A stretch of DNA of 64,000 nucleotides from Dillenia suffruticosa. Taxonomy: Eukaryota; Streptophyta; Magnoliopsida; Dilleniales; Dilleniaceae. This document shows positions 1-12,496 of this stretch, piece after piece. The stretch lies in the NCBI GenBank assembly GCA_033439265.1, contig JAVTVX010000002.1, positions 15,031,674-15,095,673 on the forward strand, written 5' to 3'. The translations under genes and the position numbers were made by a program. Each line of letters starts with the position of its first letter. The first letter of the stretch is position 1. The notes beneath the pieces are model-generated. The model saw only the letters and a list, made by a program, of their open reading frames with translations. It was not told the DNA's origin and did no database searches.

Positions 1-2548
1 GTTACCTGAAAATTAACATCGTTCAAAAGTATGTGTTTCACACATTTTCTTTGGGTTCTATGCCAAATTACTGAAATGATTAATTTGGGTTCATTCATCT
101 TTAGGTTTTTCTTTGTCTCTCAGATGTATTTGTTGGATTATATATAATTAAGGGGAATATTTGGTGTCAGATGAGTGCAATTTTAAGGTGGAAAAGTTGA
201 CAAAGTGTCCAACTTCTCGCAATGGATTGAATTGGAGCTGTTTGACAGATTTTTGAGCCAAGAAAATTCAATTGCTTTAATTAGTGAGGGACTTTCCCCG
301 TTATAATCTATCACTTAGTGTTTTTTATTTTCAGATGTAGAATATAATTCTTCGTAGCATTGTAGTAAATTGCCATGTCAGATAGCCAAAGGGCTTTTAG
401 TGGCTTGATAAAGATTTTGGATGCAGCTTGTTTAATTGCCAATGAGATCATGGGTGATTTAAAAGGGCCCAACAGGGGCATGATGGCATTAGTTGGAGCT
501 TCTTGCGGAGAAAAGGGCTTTTATATGAGATGGAAATGGGTTAGAGGTTGCTTTTTTAAAGTTGTTCTCTTGTTTTCTTTTTACTCATTGATGGTAGACA
601 CATTGAAGGAGTAATGGACAGGAAATCTATATAAAATTTTTGTTTAGTCTTGAGATAGGGGATGAACATATTGTTTTCTTTGAAGGATTACTATGAATTT
701 AACATTAGTATGTCTGAAAGTATCACTTTTGGATTAATATTGAGGACTAAGTTTCCTAATCGGTGGGTCGCGCCTTATTAGGAGTTCCTTTAGGATGTAA
801 CATCTTGGGTCATTCCCTTTTTGGGAACCTATAGTTGGGTTTTCTTTTTTTTAAATAAATCTAAGAGACTAGATAGAAGGGTACTTCTTTTCTTTAGGAG
901 TTGGAATCACTCTTATTCATTCTTGGATTCTGATTATTGTGATATACCTTTTTCCTTATTTAACATCTCCACAAAGGTTGTTAATGCCTTTGGGTAATTG
1001 GTCCAGACTTGAGTTTAGGGATCGAGAAGGAAGACAATCTTGTGAATTGGAAGATTGTGTCGAGAGCTAAGCAAAGATGATCTGGGCTGCAGAACCTGGT
1101 CCAAGGTAGGATTATGTTTGCTGGGAAATGGTTGTGCTCTGCTTCTTTAGAGTAATGCTTTCTTGCAGAAAGTGATAAAGAGTAAATTGGGCCTTTGCAA
1201 GAGTGGATGTGATATAAAGGCAGTTTTTATCAATACCTATGCTCATATGAAAATTTGTTTCCCAGATTCATTGTCCCTTCATTACTTTAATGAAATTTAA
1301 AGCAGAAACTGTTCTTGTATCTGGTACTGAATATATTCTTTTTTCAATATCCCTTTAACTTTGCTTTCCTTCTTTTGTGTGTTCTAGCATCTGTCTATAT
1401 TGTCTCTTTTTAACACAATATTCAGGAATTTTTACTTTGCCAATATCTTAGGTCAAGGGTCTTTTTTCTGGAGTGGTCTCTTTTGTGTCTTTTCAACCAT
1501 CTCTCAGCTCGCTAGAGAGGAGGATTAGCACCACTAACAATTTGGTTCTTCTCTCTTGTGAATCTTTTCTTGATCATCTTCAAACTTCAAATATCACCTC
1601 TTTTCCTTTGGACCAACTTCTTTTGGAAGGTAATTGTTTCATAATAGATTAAGGCTTTTCTTTGACCATGATCCTCAAGGCTTATTCTAATAATCTGTAG
1701 TAGGTTAGTAGACTTAATATAGCTTTCTCTTCGGAGATTGGTAAGAGGTGTCTGAGTAGCAGGGAATCTAGAGAACACATATTCTTGACCTGCCCTTTAA
1801 TACTTTTGATGGCCATTGATTTACCCAAGAACTGTCTAGGATTTTTTTTTTTGGTGGATGATGTTCGAAAGATTTGATAAGGAAAAAGAGACAAAATTGG
1901 TGAAAATGTGTAGGTGATGGTATCTTGCTATGGTTTCCAGGGTCACACTGCTCTACAAGGTCCCCCTTGGAGATATGACTATTTTTTTAATTGTTGCAAT
2001 GTTTTTCCAGTGGATTTTTTGTTGGCTTTAAGATAATACAAGAAGAGATTGGAGAGCCTGACAATACTCACAAGGTTATCCCTATTAGTCCATGTTATTT
2101 GCACCTTGCGTTCCAATCCACTCCTTTCTTTTATATTAGGAGGTTGTCTTTTTCTCTCTTTCTAAATTCTTCTGTCCACTAAATTCCTTTTTTGCTATAA
2201 GAGAGACTGAACCTGGAATTTCATTGGAATTGCTTGTCACAAATATCCTAGTTCTGCAGTAAATTTTTGCCAGCACCAGACATATATATACTACATACAT
2301 GCATATGGGCGCTGCGTACACTCGTGTACCACTTCTTGGCTTCCACTACCTGATAAATTTGAGTGTCTATGTTTTTTCTCTCTGATGAAGTCTGGTAATA
2401 GTTTGCCCTTAACATGAGCCTGCTCTTTACATAGGCGTAGTTTTGTTTTTGTTCCATCATAGACTCTCTCTCTTATTCTCTCAAGTGATGTTCCTTTATG
2501 TGCAAGTATTCCAGATCTCCTCTCCGTGTTCTAAAACATGTATTGCAG
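1..2548 (+). other. Intron 1 of the phosphatase gene (5' part outside window)
   Basis: The first exon visible for the DSP8-type phosphatase begins at 2549 after a CAG acceptor and starts inside the conserved domain, so the N-terminal exon must lie to the left. I looked for the usual tryptophan pair of the N-terminal region on the plus strand here and did not find it. The interval holds a decayed LINE (about 375-1900) and otherwise AT-rich sequence with no convincing coding exon. Confidence 0.7.
375..1900 (+). mobile_element. Decayed LINE (L1-type) ORF2 remnant
   Basis: Translated pieces follow the order of a plant L1 ORF2. At 375-500 is a reverse-transcriptase segment reading ILDAACLIANEIM, matching the family pattern of a GRQILDA..LIANE block. 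Near 960-1100 come NISTKVVNA and WKIVSRAK-like pieces, the usual C-terminal linker. Around 1100-1200 there is an LQNLV..GKWL piece, and near 1760-1800 a REHIFLTCPL piece resembling the terminal zinc-knuckle region. Frames shift and stop codons interrupt them, so it is dead. It lies in sense orientation in intron 1 of the phosphatase gene. Confidence 0.75.
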
Positions 2549-4354
2549 TTTTTACTATTAGGGGCTGTTCCGTTTCCTTCTGATGTTTTTCGGCTGAAGG
2601 AGCTTGGAGTTGGTGGAGTGGTCACTCTCAATGAGCCATATGAGACATTGGTTCCCACGTCTTTGTATCATGTGAGTATTGCTACATTGACTTTTAATAT
2701 GGTGTGGTCTGTGGCACAACTGGCTCTCTTTTCTAACTGAGATATGTTTTATGTTGCTTATTCTTGGTTGCAATGCTTGCCTTTTCCTTTGAGGAGACAT
2801 TTTTTTTTTGTTTGGGGGGGGGGGCGATTCTATGTAGCATGCGCAATAATTTCGATGCATCTCGTGCATGCACATGCACACATGCAGGTAGGGGTAACTT
2901 CTGAGTGCAATTTAGGTGTATACTAAAACATAATATATTTTGGGTAATTTAGAGAACATTGAAATTAAATGTGTTTGGTATCAAAATTGGTTATAAAAGC
3001 CTTTGAATTCAAATATTTGCAAAAGTTGCTATCAATCAGTTTTCTCCTTTTAAGCTGGTTTCGGGTGTAGTTTATTGTTTATGGTGTTTCCTTAAGTCAT
3101 TTTCACTCTTATCCTGGGTATAGTAGTCATAGCCTGTAAATTTGTGGCCCAAATTTCCTTGTGTTTTTGGATATATATTGAATGTCTTGAGTTTGTCTTG
3201 GTCATTGATATAATCATACAGCTTTTTTGTTGTTGAGGTATTTTTGTGGGAGAATTGTGCCACTGCCACTAGGGTGCGCGAGTTTAGTATCCTTCCTGTT
3301 CTGACCAAGAAGCTTGATACCCTCTGTCAGGCAGGCCAAAATTTGTTGATCACCCAAAAATATAGGGTGTGCTCTGTGTGTCATGAATTTTATTTTGTTT
3401 TGTTTTAATTATTTTTTAAAATAATCTTGAAAGAATGTTTTCATTCAGTTTTTGTAGCAAAGGAACTAGTTTTCTATCCGCCATTCGTCAATGGCCTTTG
3501 AATGACAGTGAGAAATATTATGACCAATGGAGAACAGTTCCTTTGTGTTTGTAGCATTTCCAACTTCATTTTTTTTAATCAATTCTCCTTGCGGTTTGGA
3601 ATGGCCGGTGTACCTTATGTTCTATTATTCCGAGAATATTTATGTTTCTGTATCACTTGGGTCGTATGTTTCTGTATCACTTGGGTCGCTAAGCCTTGTT
3701 GACAGAATTGTACAAATGAGGCCTGCAAGTAATACGCATAAAGATAGTTGTGATGCTAATAACCAAAATGTGTGCTGTCATCTGTTTATATTGAAGATTG
3801 ATTTTTTTGGAGTATTGATAATTTGTTGTAGGATTATGGGATTGATCATTTGGTGATCCCTACGCGGGACTACTTGTTTGCTCCATCATTGAATGATATA
3901 AGCCAAGCTGTTGACTTCATTCATAGTAAGTAAAGTCCATGTCTTGTTTCTTCGGTTGATTAAATAGAACAATAAACTGTTTATTTCCTTTGATATAACA
4001 ATAAACTGACAAATGCATTTTTATTATCTAAATAAGTGATCTAATTTTGTCCAAGACCAAAACCACAAGAATTGTTCTGAACTTAGTCTGTACATACAAA
4101 TATCCCCATAAAGTCCAACTGCACTCTAGTAGATCTCCAAACTCTTAAAACTCGCATTCATAAAAAGGGCTAGTCCGGTGCACAAAGTACTCTCAGACTT
4201 AGTGCAGGGGTAGGGCGAGGGTGGGTGTATATGTACACAGTCTTCCCTTTGTATTTTTTTTGCAAATAGGCTGTTTCCAAGTCTCAAACACATGACCTCG
4301 AGGTCACCAAAGGAGCAACTCCACCGTGGCGCCAAGGTTCACCATCAGGGGAGG

Positions 4355-4385
<31 letters not shown>

Positions 4386-6526
4386 GCATTCGAGGTCACC
4401 AAGACTTGCCTTCATCCGTAACATTATTCGCATTCTGCCCTGTATGTCCCTGACCTTTTTTCCTGTTTTACCTTTTGTCTTTGGGGAGAGAGAGGGGCAC
4501 CATTGGCTATACCTTTTGTCTTTGTACTTCTCTGTCTCTCTCTTTGCTGGAGATCTGTCTTTTCCGGAGACAGGGAATAAAGGGAAAAACAAGTTGGGAA
4601 TATCAAGGCCAAAAAGGAAATTAATGTCGGGGAGTGACTGGAAAAATTGACATCATTCACTAATGTGAATAGATGACTGAAATTTTAAAACTTGCCTACT
4701 CAGCTGCAATTGAACGTTAGGGGGTGCAAAGTTAAGGGGGATTTTTGTGGTTTTGGCCTTTTGTACAAATGCAGTGGGAAAGATTTAGCTGGCTGGATGT
4801 ATTTAGCTGGTCCCTTGATAAGTTAGTTGTTTCTCAAGCAAGAAGCTTAAAACATTCAAGGCTTCTCAGTCATCCTGTGGCCAACTGTTGTTTGTGTAAT
4901 GTTTTTGATGCTCTTAAGGTTCAACAATGAAGGAGCCTTGTCCATGGGATGCGTCCAGGGCTAGGGATGGAATCCCATTTCCCTTCCCTATAGGCCATTG
5001 GCTGCCTTATTAACCAAAGAGGAAAACAATATCATGAGCACAGAGGCCCAAGCAGACACCATCAGAATCAAATGGGCACAATATCCATTCAGTGGATGGC
5101 ACATAGCCCAAATCAGGGAAGGGGCAAATCCTTGTGAAAGACTTTAGTAACTCTTGCCATCTCAGATGGTAGATCTAAGTTAATCTTTCTCTATCATTAT
5201 AATTACATGGATTGAACAAAAGTTCTTTCTACGGTGGATTGTTTATGGACTAATTACTTGCTTTGGCAGTACAACATTAGTAACTCGGACCCTAGAGTGG
5301 ATTGCAACATTTTAGTTCTGTCTTTTGATGGAAGAATTTATTTTGGTTTTTGGAACATATGGATGGTCTTTATCAAAAAATATCATTTGAAAATAGTGAA
5401 ATGCTTCGTTTTTTTTTTTCCATATTGATTAGTATAATCAAGTTGATCTTTATGATGCATAGACAATTTGTCCAATGAGGAGTATATGGACCGAAGCTGT
5501 GAATTTTACAGTGTTTCATCTATTAGTGATTTTATTTTTAAATGTTTGTAACTGTCTCAAAATAATTTGTAGGTAGATAATTTGAGTGGCATAGGAAGCA
5601 TTTAGAAAGTACTATATCTGTTCTCAGTAATCTTCCATTATTTGAACACTTCTTTTTTCCTGTAGGAAATGCATCTCTTGGAAGAACTACATATGTCCAC
5701 TGTAAAGCTGGCCGAGGACGCAGCACAACCATAGTTATATGCTATTTGGTGAGTATTGTAACTGAAAGAGCCTCGACTGAGTTTTCATAGAAGATTCTTT
5801 GGCTGTTCTGAACTATCCTTTCTTTGCAGGTGCAACACAAACTGATGACACCTGATTTTGCATATCAGTATGTCAAGTCCATTAGGCCAAGGGTACTCCT
5901 GGCAGCTGCCCAGTGGCAGGTACGTTTCAATTAATATTGAACTCTGCTTTTTGTCTTGAACTGTCCAATGGCATTAAGATGTTTCTAGTTTAAAAATTTG
6001 TGAGGCATTGATTGTGGAGCTTGTTCATTTGATAATCGATAAGTAGTTCTAAATATGATTTCTTGAAATTGGCTTTTAGTTTTACTTATCTTCTTGCTGG
6101 ACTGACTTCTTCTGAACTACTCGGCATTGTGGACAGGCTGTTCAGCAATATTACCAACTCAAGGTGAAGGATCCTGATAGCTCCTGCTGCCTGACCAATC
6201 TAATCATGCGAGCCCCGTGTTTTGCATTGTCACCTGATATTGGTCCTTTTGATGATAGTTCTGTGGTTATAGTGACCAAGTCGGATCTTGATGGATATAA
6301 CCTGAATGATGAATCATGTGCTGCAGGAAATGAGGTTTGGGCTGATTTGAATGTGGTTTACAGGGTTCAAGTTGTTGGTCAAGCAGCTCTTGCTCGACTC
6401 TCATGCCTATGGCTCCGCTGCCGCGCCTACAGAAAGCTGGAAAGTGGGAAATTGGACAGGGAGAGCAACTGTTCTGCCACTGCTAATCGGCTGGTAAGTC
6501 TCAGTGTGGACATCCATGTCTATTGA
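2549..6526 (+). CDS. DSP8: PTPMT/DSP8-type dual-specificity phosphatase (5' partial)
   Basis: Exons: 2549-2671, 3832-3925, 5666-5748, 5830-5919, 6137-6526; 780 nt, 259 residues plus stop. Frame is kept at every GT-AG junction. The visible protein starts FLLLGAVPFPSDV and continues with VTLNEPYETLVP, a VIPTRDYLFAPS segment whose aspartate may be the general acid, then the cysteine-phosphatase signature HCKAGRGRS (exon 5666-5748; nucleophile Cys, CX5R loop) and SIRPRVLLAAAQWQ. The C-terminal part (6137-6526) ends in VDIHVY. The family is related to the mitochondrial phosphatidylglycerophosphate phosphatase PTPMT1, which dephosphorylates PGP in cardiolipin/PG synthesis; that role is known for the family and inferred here. 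Exon 1, about 75-80 residues in relatives as I recall, is outside the window. The sequence gtaagt at 6494 offers an alternative 3' end (6623-6727). Family assignment is firm; the exact 3' terminus is less so. Confidence 0.92.
4166..4348 (-). mobile_element. Au-type SINE in a phosphatase intron
   Basis: Read on the minus strand the element opens with a tRNA-like head: a GGCGCCACGGTGG A-box region followed by a GAGGTCATGTGTTTGAGA B-box region, then GGAAACAGCC, and it ends near GCACCGGACTAGCCC. On the plus strand the tail reads as the familiar GGCTGTTTCC..ACC..GCGCCAAGG consensus of the Au SINE family, widespread in angiosperms. It lies between the 2549-2671 and 5666-5748 exons, after the 3832-3925 exon. 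A GA repeat (4356-4385) abuts one end. Confidence 0.75.
4356..4385. repeat. (GA)n microsatellite
   Basis: An uninterrupted GA dinucleotide run of about 30 bases next to the Au-type SINE inside the phosphatase intron. Confidence 0.95.
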
Positions 6527-7850
6527 GTTGTACCACGTTAGTGCGCATGAATTTACCTTAAAGTTTTTTTAGCCTCCTTTTCCTATTAGTGTATATAATG
6601 CAAATAATATATAATTAAATAGGCAGCATTGAAGCAGTTAGGCTTTGCTTCACTCTGTGAAAGTTCATTTTATGGTTCTGTAAATGGTAATGCTGTTTTT
6701 GTTGGATTAAAATGGAAAGGCTGGTAGATGCTCTACCATTGTGCCTGTGGGTACTACGACAGATACGGTTTATTTATTTGTTTATTTATTTATTTGTAAT
6801 TCTCCTTAAATTTCTGAAAATGTATAGATCAAAGAACAAAGATCTCAATGTAATCCGATACTGGGACGAAGATGATTGCCTGTGCGCTGTGCCTATGTGC
6901 TCTCTCCTTTACCTCGGCCTGAATTCTGTCTCCATATACCATCTGGAGATAAAAACCTTTATTTAATTCAAATGGCTAAGAAAGTAAGTAAAAGCTTGTT
7001 AATTTGGGGATGAGCAAGGATTTTGTTATTTATTTTGTTGAACGTTTTACTTTTATTATATTTGTAATATTTTTTAATTAAAATATAAAATTTTGAAAAT
7101 ATATTTGTTTTTTATTCATAAAAAGGTAAAATTATTACTATATGTGTACCTCTTGTTTTAATTACTCTACCTAATTTCTCTTAAATTTAATCTTAAAATT
7201 TTCTTTTCAAGCAAATCCAAGTAATCAAATGGCGGTTGGCAAGTTGATCATGGCTGTTCTGATTTTGGGAGAGATGAAGCCTAATGGACTCCCTTTGAGA
7301 TTCTTAGAATGACTGCTTATAGTCTTCCAATTTGACTAAAATTTAAAAATAAATAAATAGATTGACATCAAAGTTGAGAGGAAAAGAATTGATTAGCATA
7401 AAAAGGCACGCGCAAAGTCTGGTATGACATGATAAAGGAAAGTTTTATTTTTTTTGTTACACAAGAATTCGAATCCTAGATTAGGAAGCCTCTACGGTGG
7501 TGCCAGCACTTTTCCTTTAATCTCGATCCTGAAAAGATTCAAATAAGGTTCCTCCTTCAATAACCCAAGGATTATTTTACAATCTGCTCTTCATATGTAA
7601 ATTTTCCCAATAATTCCATGCTGCTAATCTCTTATGCTACAAACATATGAAGACCCCACGATGCACACCTTTGCTCATAAACCAAAGGAAACCCAGCTGC
7701 AACGCTGTTAAGCAAAGGAGAAAAAAATAAAATAGAAAAAAAAAATTGTCTCGTATAATCGTCTCAGACCATTTTGATATTGTAAGATTGCTACACCTGT
7801 GCTGAATTGAATAACACTACATCCATGCCCCACTCGGTCTATCTTATTCA
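6527..7850. other. 3' flank of the phosphatase gene, no other gene seen
   Basis: This holds the presumed 3' UTR, an alternative terminal exon candidate (6623-6727) and a (TTTA)n run at about 6768-6798. From about 7000 the sequence is AT-rich with no open frame that looks coding. Confidence 0.6.
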
Positions 7851-10240
7851 GTAGTCAAGAACAATGCCAACTTTGAGGTTAAGTTGGGGGGGGGGTCCTG
7901 TATCCCACATCTTTTGATTTGAAACATAGCTTAAAACAGACACTTGCATATAAGTGAAACACGCTTCATTCTCTAATCATACCTTTCTTGCTCTTTTAGC
8001 TAAGATCAGATGTAGTATTTGTTTTTATTGTTTTTATTTGTTTAATATCGGATACGGTTATAAGTTTTAATGATATTAAAATAGATTTTTGACGGGAAAA
8101 GTCCACCATGGTACCTTCCTACCGGGGTTTTCATGTGTCACCCTTGCACTGCACTATCACAAGAGCTTGGTTCAACCCGCAAAGTGCAGTCCAAATATTC
8201 TTTTTTTCAAAAATTAATCTTTAAGTAAAATTTGAATGATGAATTTTAGTTCTAGGAATTTCTAATTTTGTGATTTGGGATGAAAATAAGAGTTTCTTTT
8301 CTATTTAATTTTTTATATATTTGGTTTTATGCTCAATTTGGGTGCCATAACAGTCGTTCTGATCTATTTCTAAGGAATTTTCGTAGTCGTTTGTTGCCAT
8401 ATGTTATTCTTAGTAGAGCATCATTCTTGAAGATCTTTTTTGGTGCCAAGGTTTTCCTCAATATCACTTCGATTATTTTTCTTAACCCAATGTTTTCCAT
8501 CATAGTCCAAGGTCAAGATCTTGAATTGCTGGTAAAAGTAAGTCATGAAGGAATGTGCTTGTGTTTTTGTTTTGTCCAAAGTCAAATAGACCTTTTCCCA
8601 TTCCCAGGGTAACTTCTCCTCAAGGCCTAAAAAATTTGAAGGGGTGAGGTGGATAGAATTAAGACTTTGCTCTGATTATTGAATCAAAAAAGATAACCAT
8701 GACTTGGTTTCGGTATGAGTGGAAGTTTTGAGTAGATATCACTCTTTTGTTAGATGTTGAATATATCTTTGAGGTTAAAACTTATTCATGCCCCCCCTTC
8801 AAAAGCATGTTTGAGTTTGACTTGAAACTGAGTTTTTAATAGTCATAAACAAAGCCAACTCGGGGTGGGTCCTATATCCCACATCGTTTGATTGAAAACA
8901 TAGTTAAGAATTTGTTTTTACTAGTCTAATATCTAATATGTGGGTTAATAACTTATATGATAATAAATTAATTTTCTACTAGGCCCCTCATGCGTCACCC
9001 TTGTGTTTGCACTCTTGCATTGGTCTGGCGCAGCCACCAAGCCTGGTGCAAGTATTTTTTTTTCCAAAATTGATCTTGTAAGTCAATTTTGAATCATGAA
9101 TTTTAATTCTACCAACTATGCTATATGTGTAATTTGGGATTGAAAATGAGAATTTCTTTTCTATTTAAATTTTTTATATATTTGGTTTTACACGAATCTT
9201 TGTATGCTCGGTTTGGGTTATAATAGTCGCACTAATCTATTTCTAAGAAAATTTCCTAGTCATTAGTTGCTATATATTATCCTTAGTAAAGCATTTCCAT
9301 TATTGATGATCTTTTTTTGTGCCAAGGTTTTCCTCAATAATGACTTCAATTATTTTTCTTTAAGGCCAAGGTTTTCCATCATAGTCCAAGGTCAAGATCT
9401 TGAATTGCTCGTGAAAGTAGTCATGAAGCACCGTGCTTGTGTTTTTGTTTTGTCCAAAGTCAAATAGCCTCAAGGCCTAAAAATTTGAAGGGGTGAAGCC
9501 CATAGAGTCAAAACTTGCTTTGATTATTGAATCAAAAAAGATAACCATGACTTAGTTTCAATATCTCGAATAGGAGTTTTGAGTTGATATCTATAGTTTA
9601 TCAGATATTGAATATATCTTTGAGGTTAAAACTTATTCGTGCCCCCCTTTAAAAGCTTATTTGAGTTTGACTTGAAACTGAGCATCATTTTTAATAGTCA
9701 TGAACAAAGCCAACTTGAGGTGGGTCCTATATCCCACATCCCAGATTGTTTGATTGAAATTATAGCTTGTGACACGCACTTCCGCTATTCATTCATATCT
9801 TTCTTGACTTTTTGGCTAAGATTAGTATCTATTTTTATCGATTTAATATTTAATACGTGAGTTATAAATTTATATCATATTAAATTAATTTTTTTATGGA
9901 GAAAGCCTAGCACAGTGGCTTGCTATTGGGGCCTTCGTGTGTCGCCCTTGCATTACACCATTGCATGGGCCTCCCACCAAAGTATAGTCCAAACATTTGT
10001 ATCGATTTAATATATGATTATTATTTTTATTTTTTTTTGTTATATAAGGATTTGAATATAGAATCATTAGATCGGAGGAAATAAGTTTTTATTACTAAAC
10101 TGTCCCTTGGAGACGTTATTAGCTTACTTGATATTAAATTAATTACTTCTTATAGGAGGGTCCCTTGCAATAGGTTGCTACACGGTCTTCCGATGTCACT
10201 TTTGCTTGACATTACCTTCACCGGCGCATCAATTTTGGTT
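7851..10240. repeat. Diverged tandem repeat array, about 0.85-1 kb units
   Basis: A landmark starting with AGTCA..AACAA.GCCAA, followed by GGTCCTATATCCCACATC or a close variant, occurs at about 7853, 8841 and 9696, giving spacings of 988 and 855 bp. Most of the unit recurs in order, including TTGAATATATCTTTGAGG (near 8757 and 9607) and CAAGGTCAAGATCTTGAATT (near 8509 and 9388). The third copy stops near 10000, and a scrap of a fourth (GGAGGGTCCCTTGCAATAGG onwards) sits at 10150-10240. The units are AT-rich and encode nothing I recognise. They could be decayed long terminal repeats or plain tandem duplications. Confidence 0.75.
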
Positions 10241-10444
10241 GATCTAGTAGAATGTGACGTTAAATCTTTTAATCAAAATCCTGAATTCAACTCTTGATTT
10301 AGGTATGGAACAAATTATATTAAGAAGATAGGCTCTTAAATGGGCCATTATGACTCCCAAATCAGTACCGATTCATATAGTAAAAAAAATAATAATAAAA
10401 AATAAAATAGCTTGGTCCAGCGCACCCTCCAAAGTTTGCCTCAA

Positions 10445-10583
10445 AACTTTTGGATTTTATCATTTCTAATGGGTAGGACCCATTTAAGGTGCTTGTTTTT
10501 GCGTCTTTTGGGTGTTGCTCTTGCTTTTTTCTTACTTGGGCCTGGCCCAAGCCACCAAAGAGCAGTTCAAACCCTGCGTTACA
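10445..10583 (+). repeat. Short dispersed repeat, copy 1
   Basis: It ends in CTTGGGCCTGGCCCAAGCCA then CAGTTCAAACCC, and resembles 13665-13785, which ends CTTGGGCTTGGCCCATGCCA then CAAGTTCAAACCC. Both also share GGTGCTTGTT upstream. The terminal GTTCAAACCC looks like a tRNA-type B box, so a SINE origin is possible. Confidence 0.5.
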
Positions 10584-11129
10584 AATCTTAAAAGGTGGAA
10601 TTTTTTTTTAACGACCAAGATTACTTGATTAATCTTGTTTGAGTACCGTAAAACTCAAATTATGAACCGACTCTCTCAGTGTCTATTTTTTTATTTTTTA
10701 AAGTCGAGATTTAATTTAAAAGAATATAATATTTTGCCATTAAACTCATCGGACACTAATCCTTTTTTTTAAGTTAAAAACGTTGGTCTTAAAAGTGGAT
10801 TATGATATGAGAAAGATAAATGTAAGCAAAATCAAACATGATAATATAATGTCTTCTAAATTATAAGGAAAAAGGTAGCAAGGTATTTCTCATTTTCTGC
10901 CGATCAGAGTATAAGCATTAGTTAATTTAAAGGAAAAAAAAAAAGGAAAAATCCATAAAACTATGTAACTTTGAGCTCTAATTTTGGGTTTGAACTTATA
11001 GACAACGTTTTCACCTATTAAAAATATTTGAAAGGTTATAAAAACTTAATTCATCAATATAATTTAATTTCTTTGAAAAAGTAAAATTATTATTATATTA
11101 ATATTTTTTTTGTATTATAAATTCATTAT

Positions 11130-11760
11130 TTGACTTTCACTCGATTCAACCCAAACTTTCATAAACACTGCATAAAAAAGCTTGGCCAACCCCTTGTTTA
11201 GTATTATAATTTTTTTTAATAATCTATCGATATCTAAAATCATATTTTGACTAATTTAGTTATAGTTATCAAACCTAATTTAGGGAAAAGCTTTCACAAT
11301 ATATTTTTTTTTTTTTTCAAATTTTAAATTTAAAATTTGATAAAGAGATCTATTACATTTATCTAATAGATTGACCGTCATGATCTTGTTTAGTACTTTT
11401 TTTTGGGGGGGGGGGGGGGTTATAACCTTAGTACTCAGACGATTGATGTGCGGAGTGAATATGCTGAAATCCTTTTTCTTTTGAATTCGAGCCCAACCCA
11501 ACCCCGAGAACTAGACCTATATTCTCCCAAACCACTCTAAACGACAGAGCCCAGCTCACTATTTGTTGCCACTTTTACAAGCAAGTCCAGGCTTATAGTA
11601 ATATAGTGGGTCTTTCTGCTTTGTGAAAATCGGTCCGTATCTCTCGCCAGGTCAGGCCCATCCAAGTGGTGATCTGGTGCTAGTAGGCTGGGGATAAGGC
11701 GGGGAGGGGGCAATTTAAATTTTTTACTTCATGCTAAAACAATTTGAATCAAAGGGTTGA
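11130..11760. repeat. Old duplicated block, copy 1
   Basis: It resembles 14095-15330 in the same order. Shared landmarks are a TCAACCCAAACTTTC..AAAAAGCTTGG segment, a TACAAGCAAGTCCAGG.. TAGTGGGTCTT segment, AAAATCGGTCC..CTC.CCAGG.C.GGCC, and CTAAAACAATTTGAATC near the end. Divergence is high and the second copy has been lengthened by later insertions. Confidence 0.55.
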
Positions 11761-12400
11761 TGTATACAATTGAAATGAATTTACTTAAACTTAATTTATT
11801 ATAAAAGGAAATTATTTATCCCTCCACTTGTCACCAACAGTTGTTTGGGGGGTTAACTTATGTTGTCCTTCACTTGGTGGGAAGCACAGGTCATTGAACA
11901 TTTACAACCATGCTTCGAGGTTCAACATCTTTTCCTCTCCTTCAGCTAGTGAGGGTTGGTTTCTTGTTCTCAGCTACTTGCATGGTCAAGAGGCTTCATA
12001 AGCTGCTTCACGTGTTTCATCCCATGACCATTAATCACTGAAGATTTCTACGAGTGTTCACTTTGCCTCCTGTCCTTCAAAATCTATTTTAACTCATTTA
12101 CATGCAGTTTATCAGGGGTGTTTTCGGAAAATGAGAACATACTTAAATGCTTGCATCTCTACTTACAACATTAGCATTAGGTCATATGTACTCTCTTTCT
12201 CTGTATTATTATCCAACAGCTGCAATATTTTCAATTTCCGAGGTTTAATACCCGCTTGTTGCCATATAAATCCTTATTAATCGAAAATTTTCCATATTAG
12301 ATAATCATTAGGTGCAGATAAATTTGGCTATGGACACGACATTTAGGCGCCTCACATTTTTACATCTCAAAATGAACATTTAATTGCTAGCAAGATTATA

Positions 12401-12496
12401 ATGAAGCAAGCTGTCTTCCTTCTTATGCTATGCTTGTTTCTTATTTTGGGTCAAAATGCTCATTCTCAAGGCACATTTTTCTCTTGGAAGTCTTGA
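12401..12496 (+). CDS. Tiny signal-peptide ORF, possible relic of a secreted peptide
   Basis: The ATG at 12401 opens a 31-residue frame that begins MKQAVFLLMLCLFLILG and has a cleavage-like site after NAHSQ, so the N-terminus looks like a secretion signal. The frame then stops (TGA at 12494-12496) after only a few more residues. In the +1 frame the open sequence continues to 12542 and ends SHRRRNIIH, basic and histidine-terminated like some processed plant peptides. This could be a frameshifted small-peptide gene, the first exon of one, or chance. I recognise no family. A TATAAAT-like string lies about 140 bases upstream. Confidence 0.3.
   Translation: MKQAVFLLMLCLFLILGQNAHSQGTFFSWKS

Larger units (their letters stand above)
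10241..12400. other. Intergenic, repeat remnants only
   Basis: AT-rich intergenic DNA. It contains one copy of a short dispersed repeat (10445-10583), one copy of an old duplicated block (about 11130-11760), a poly-T run and a poly-G run near 11405-11420. No supported gene. Confidence 0.6.
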
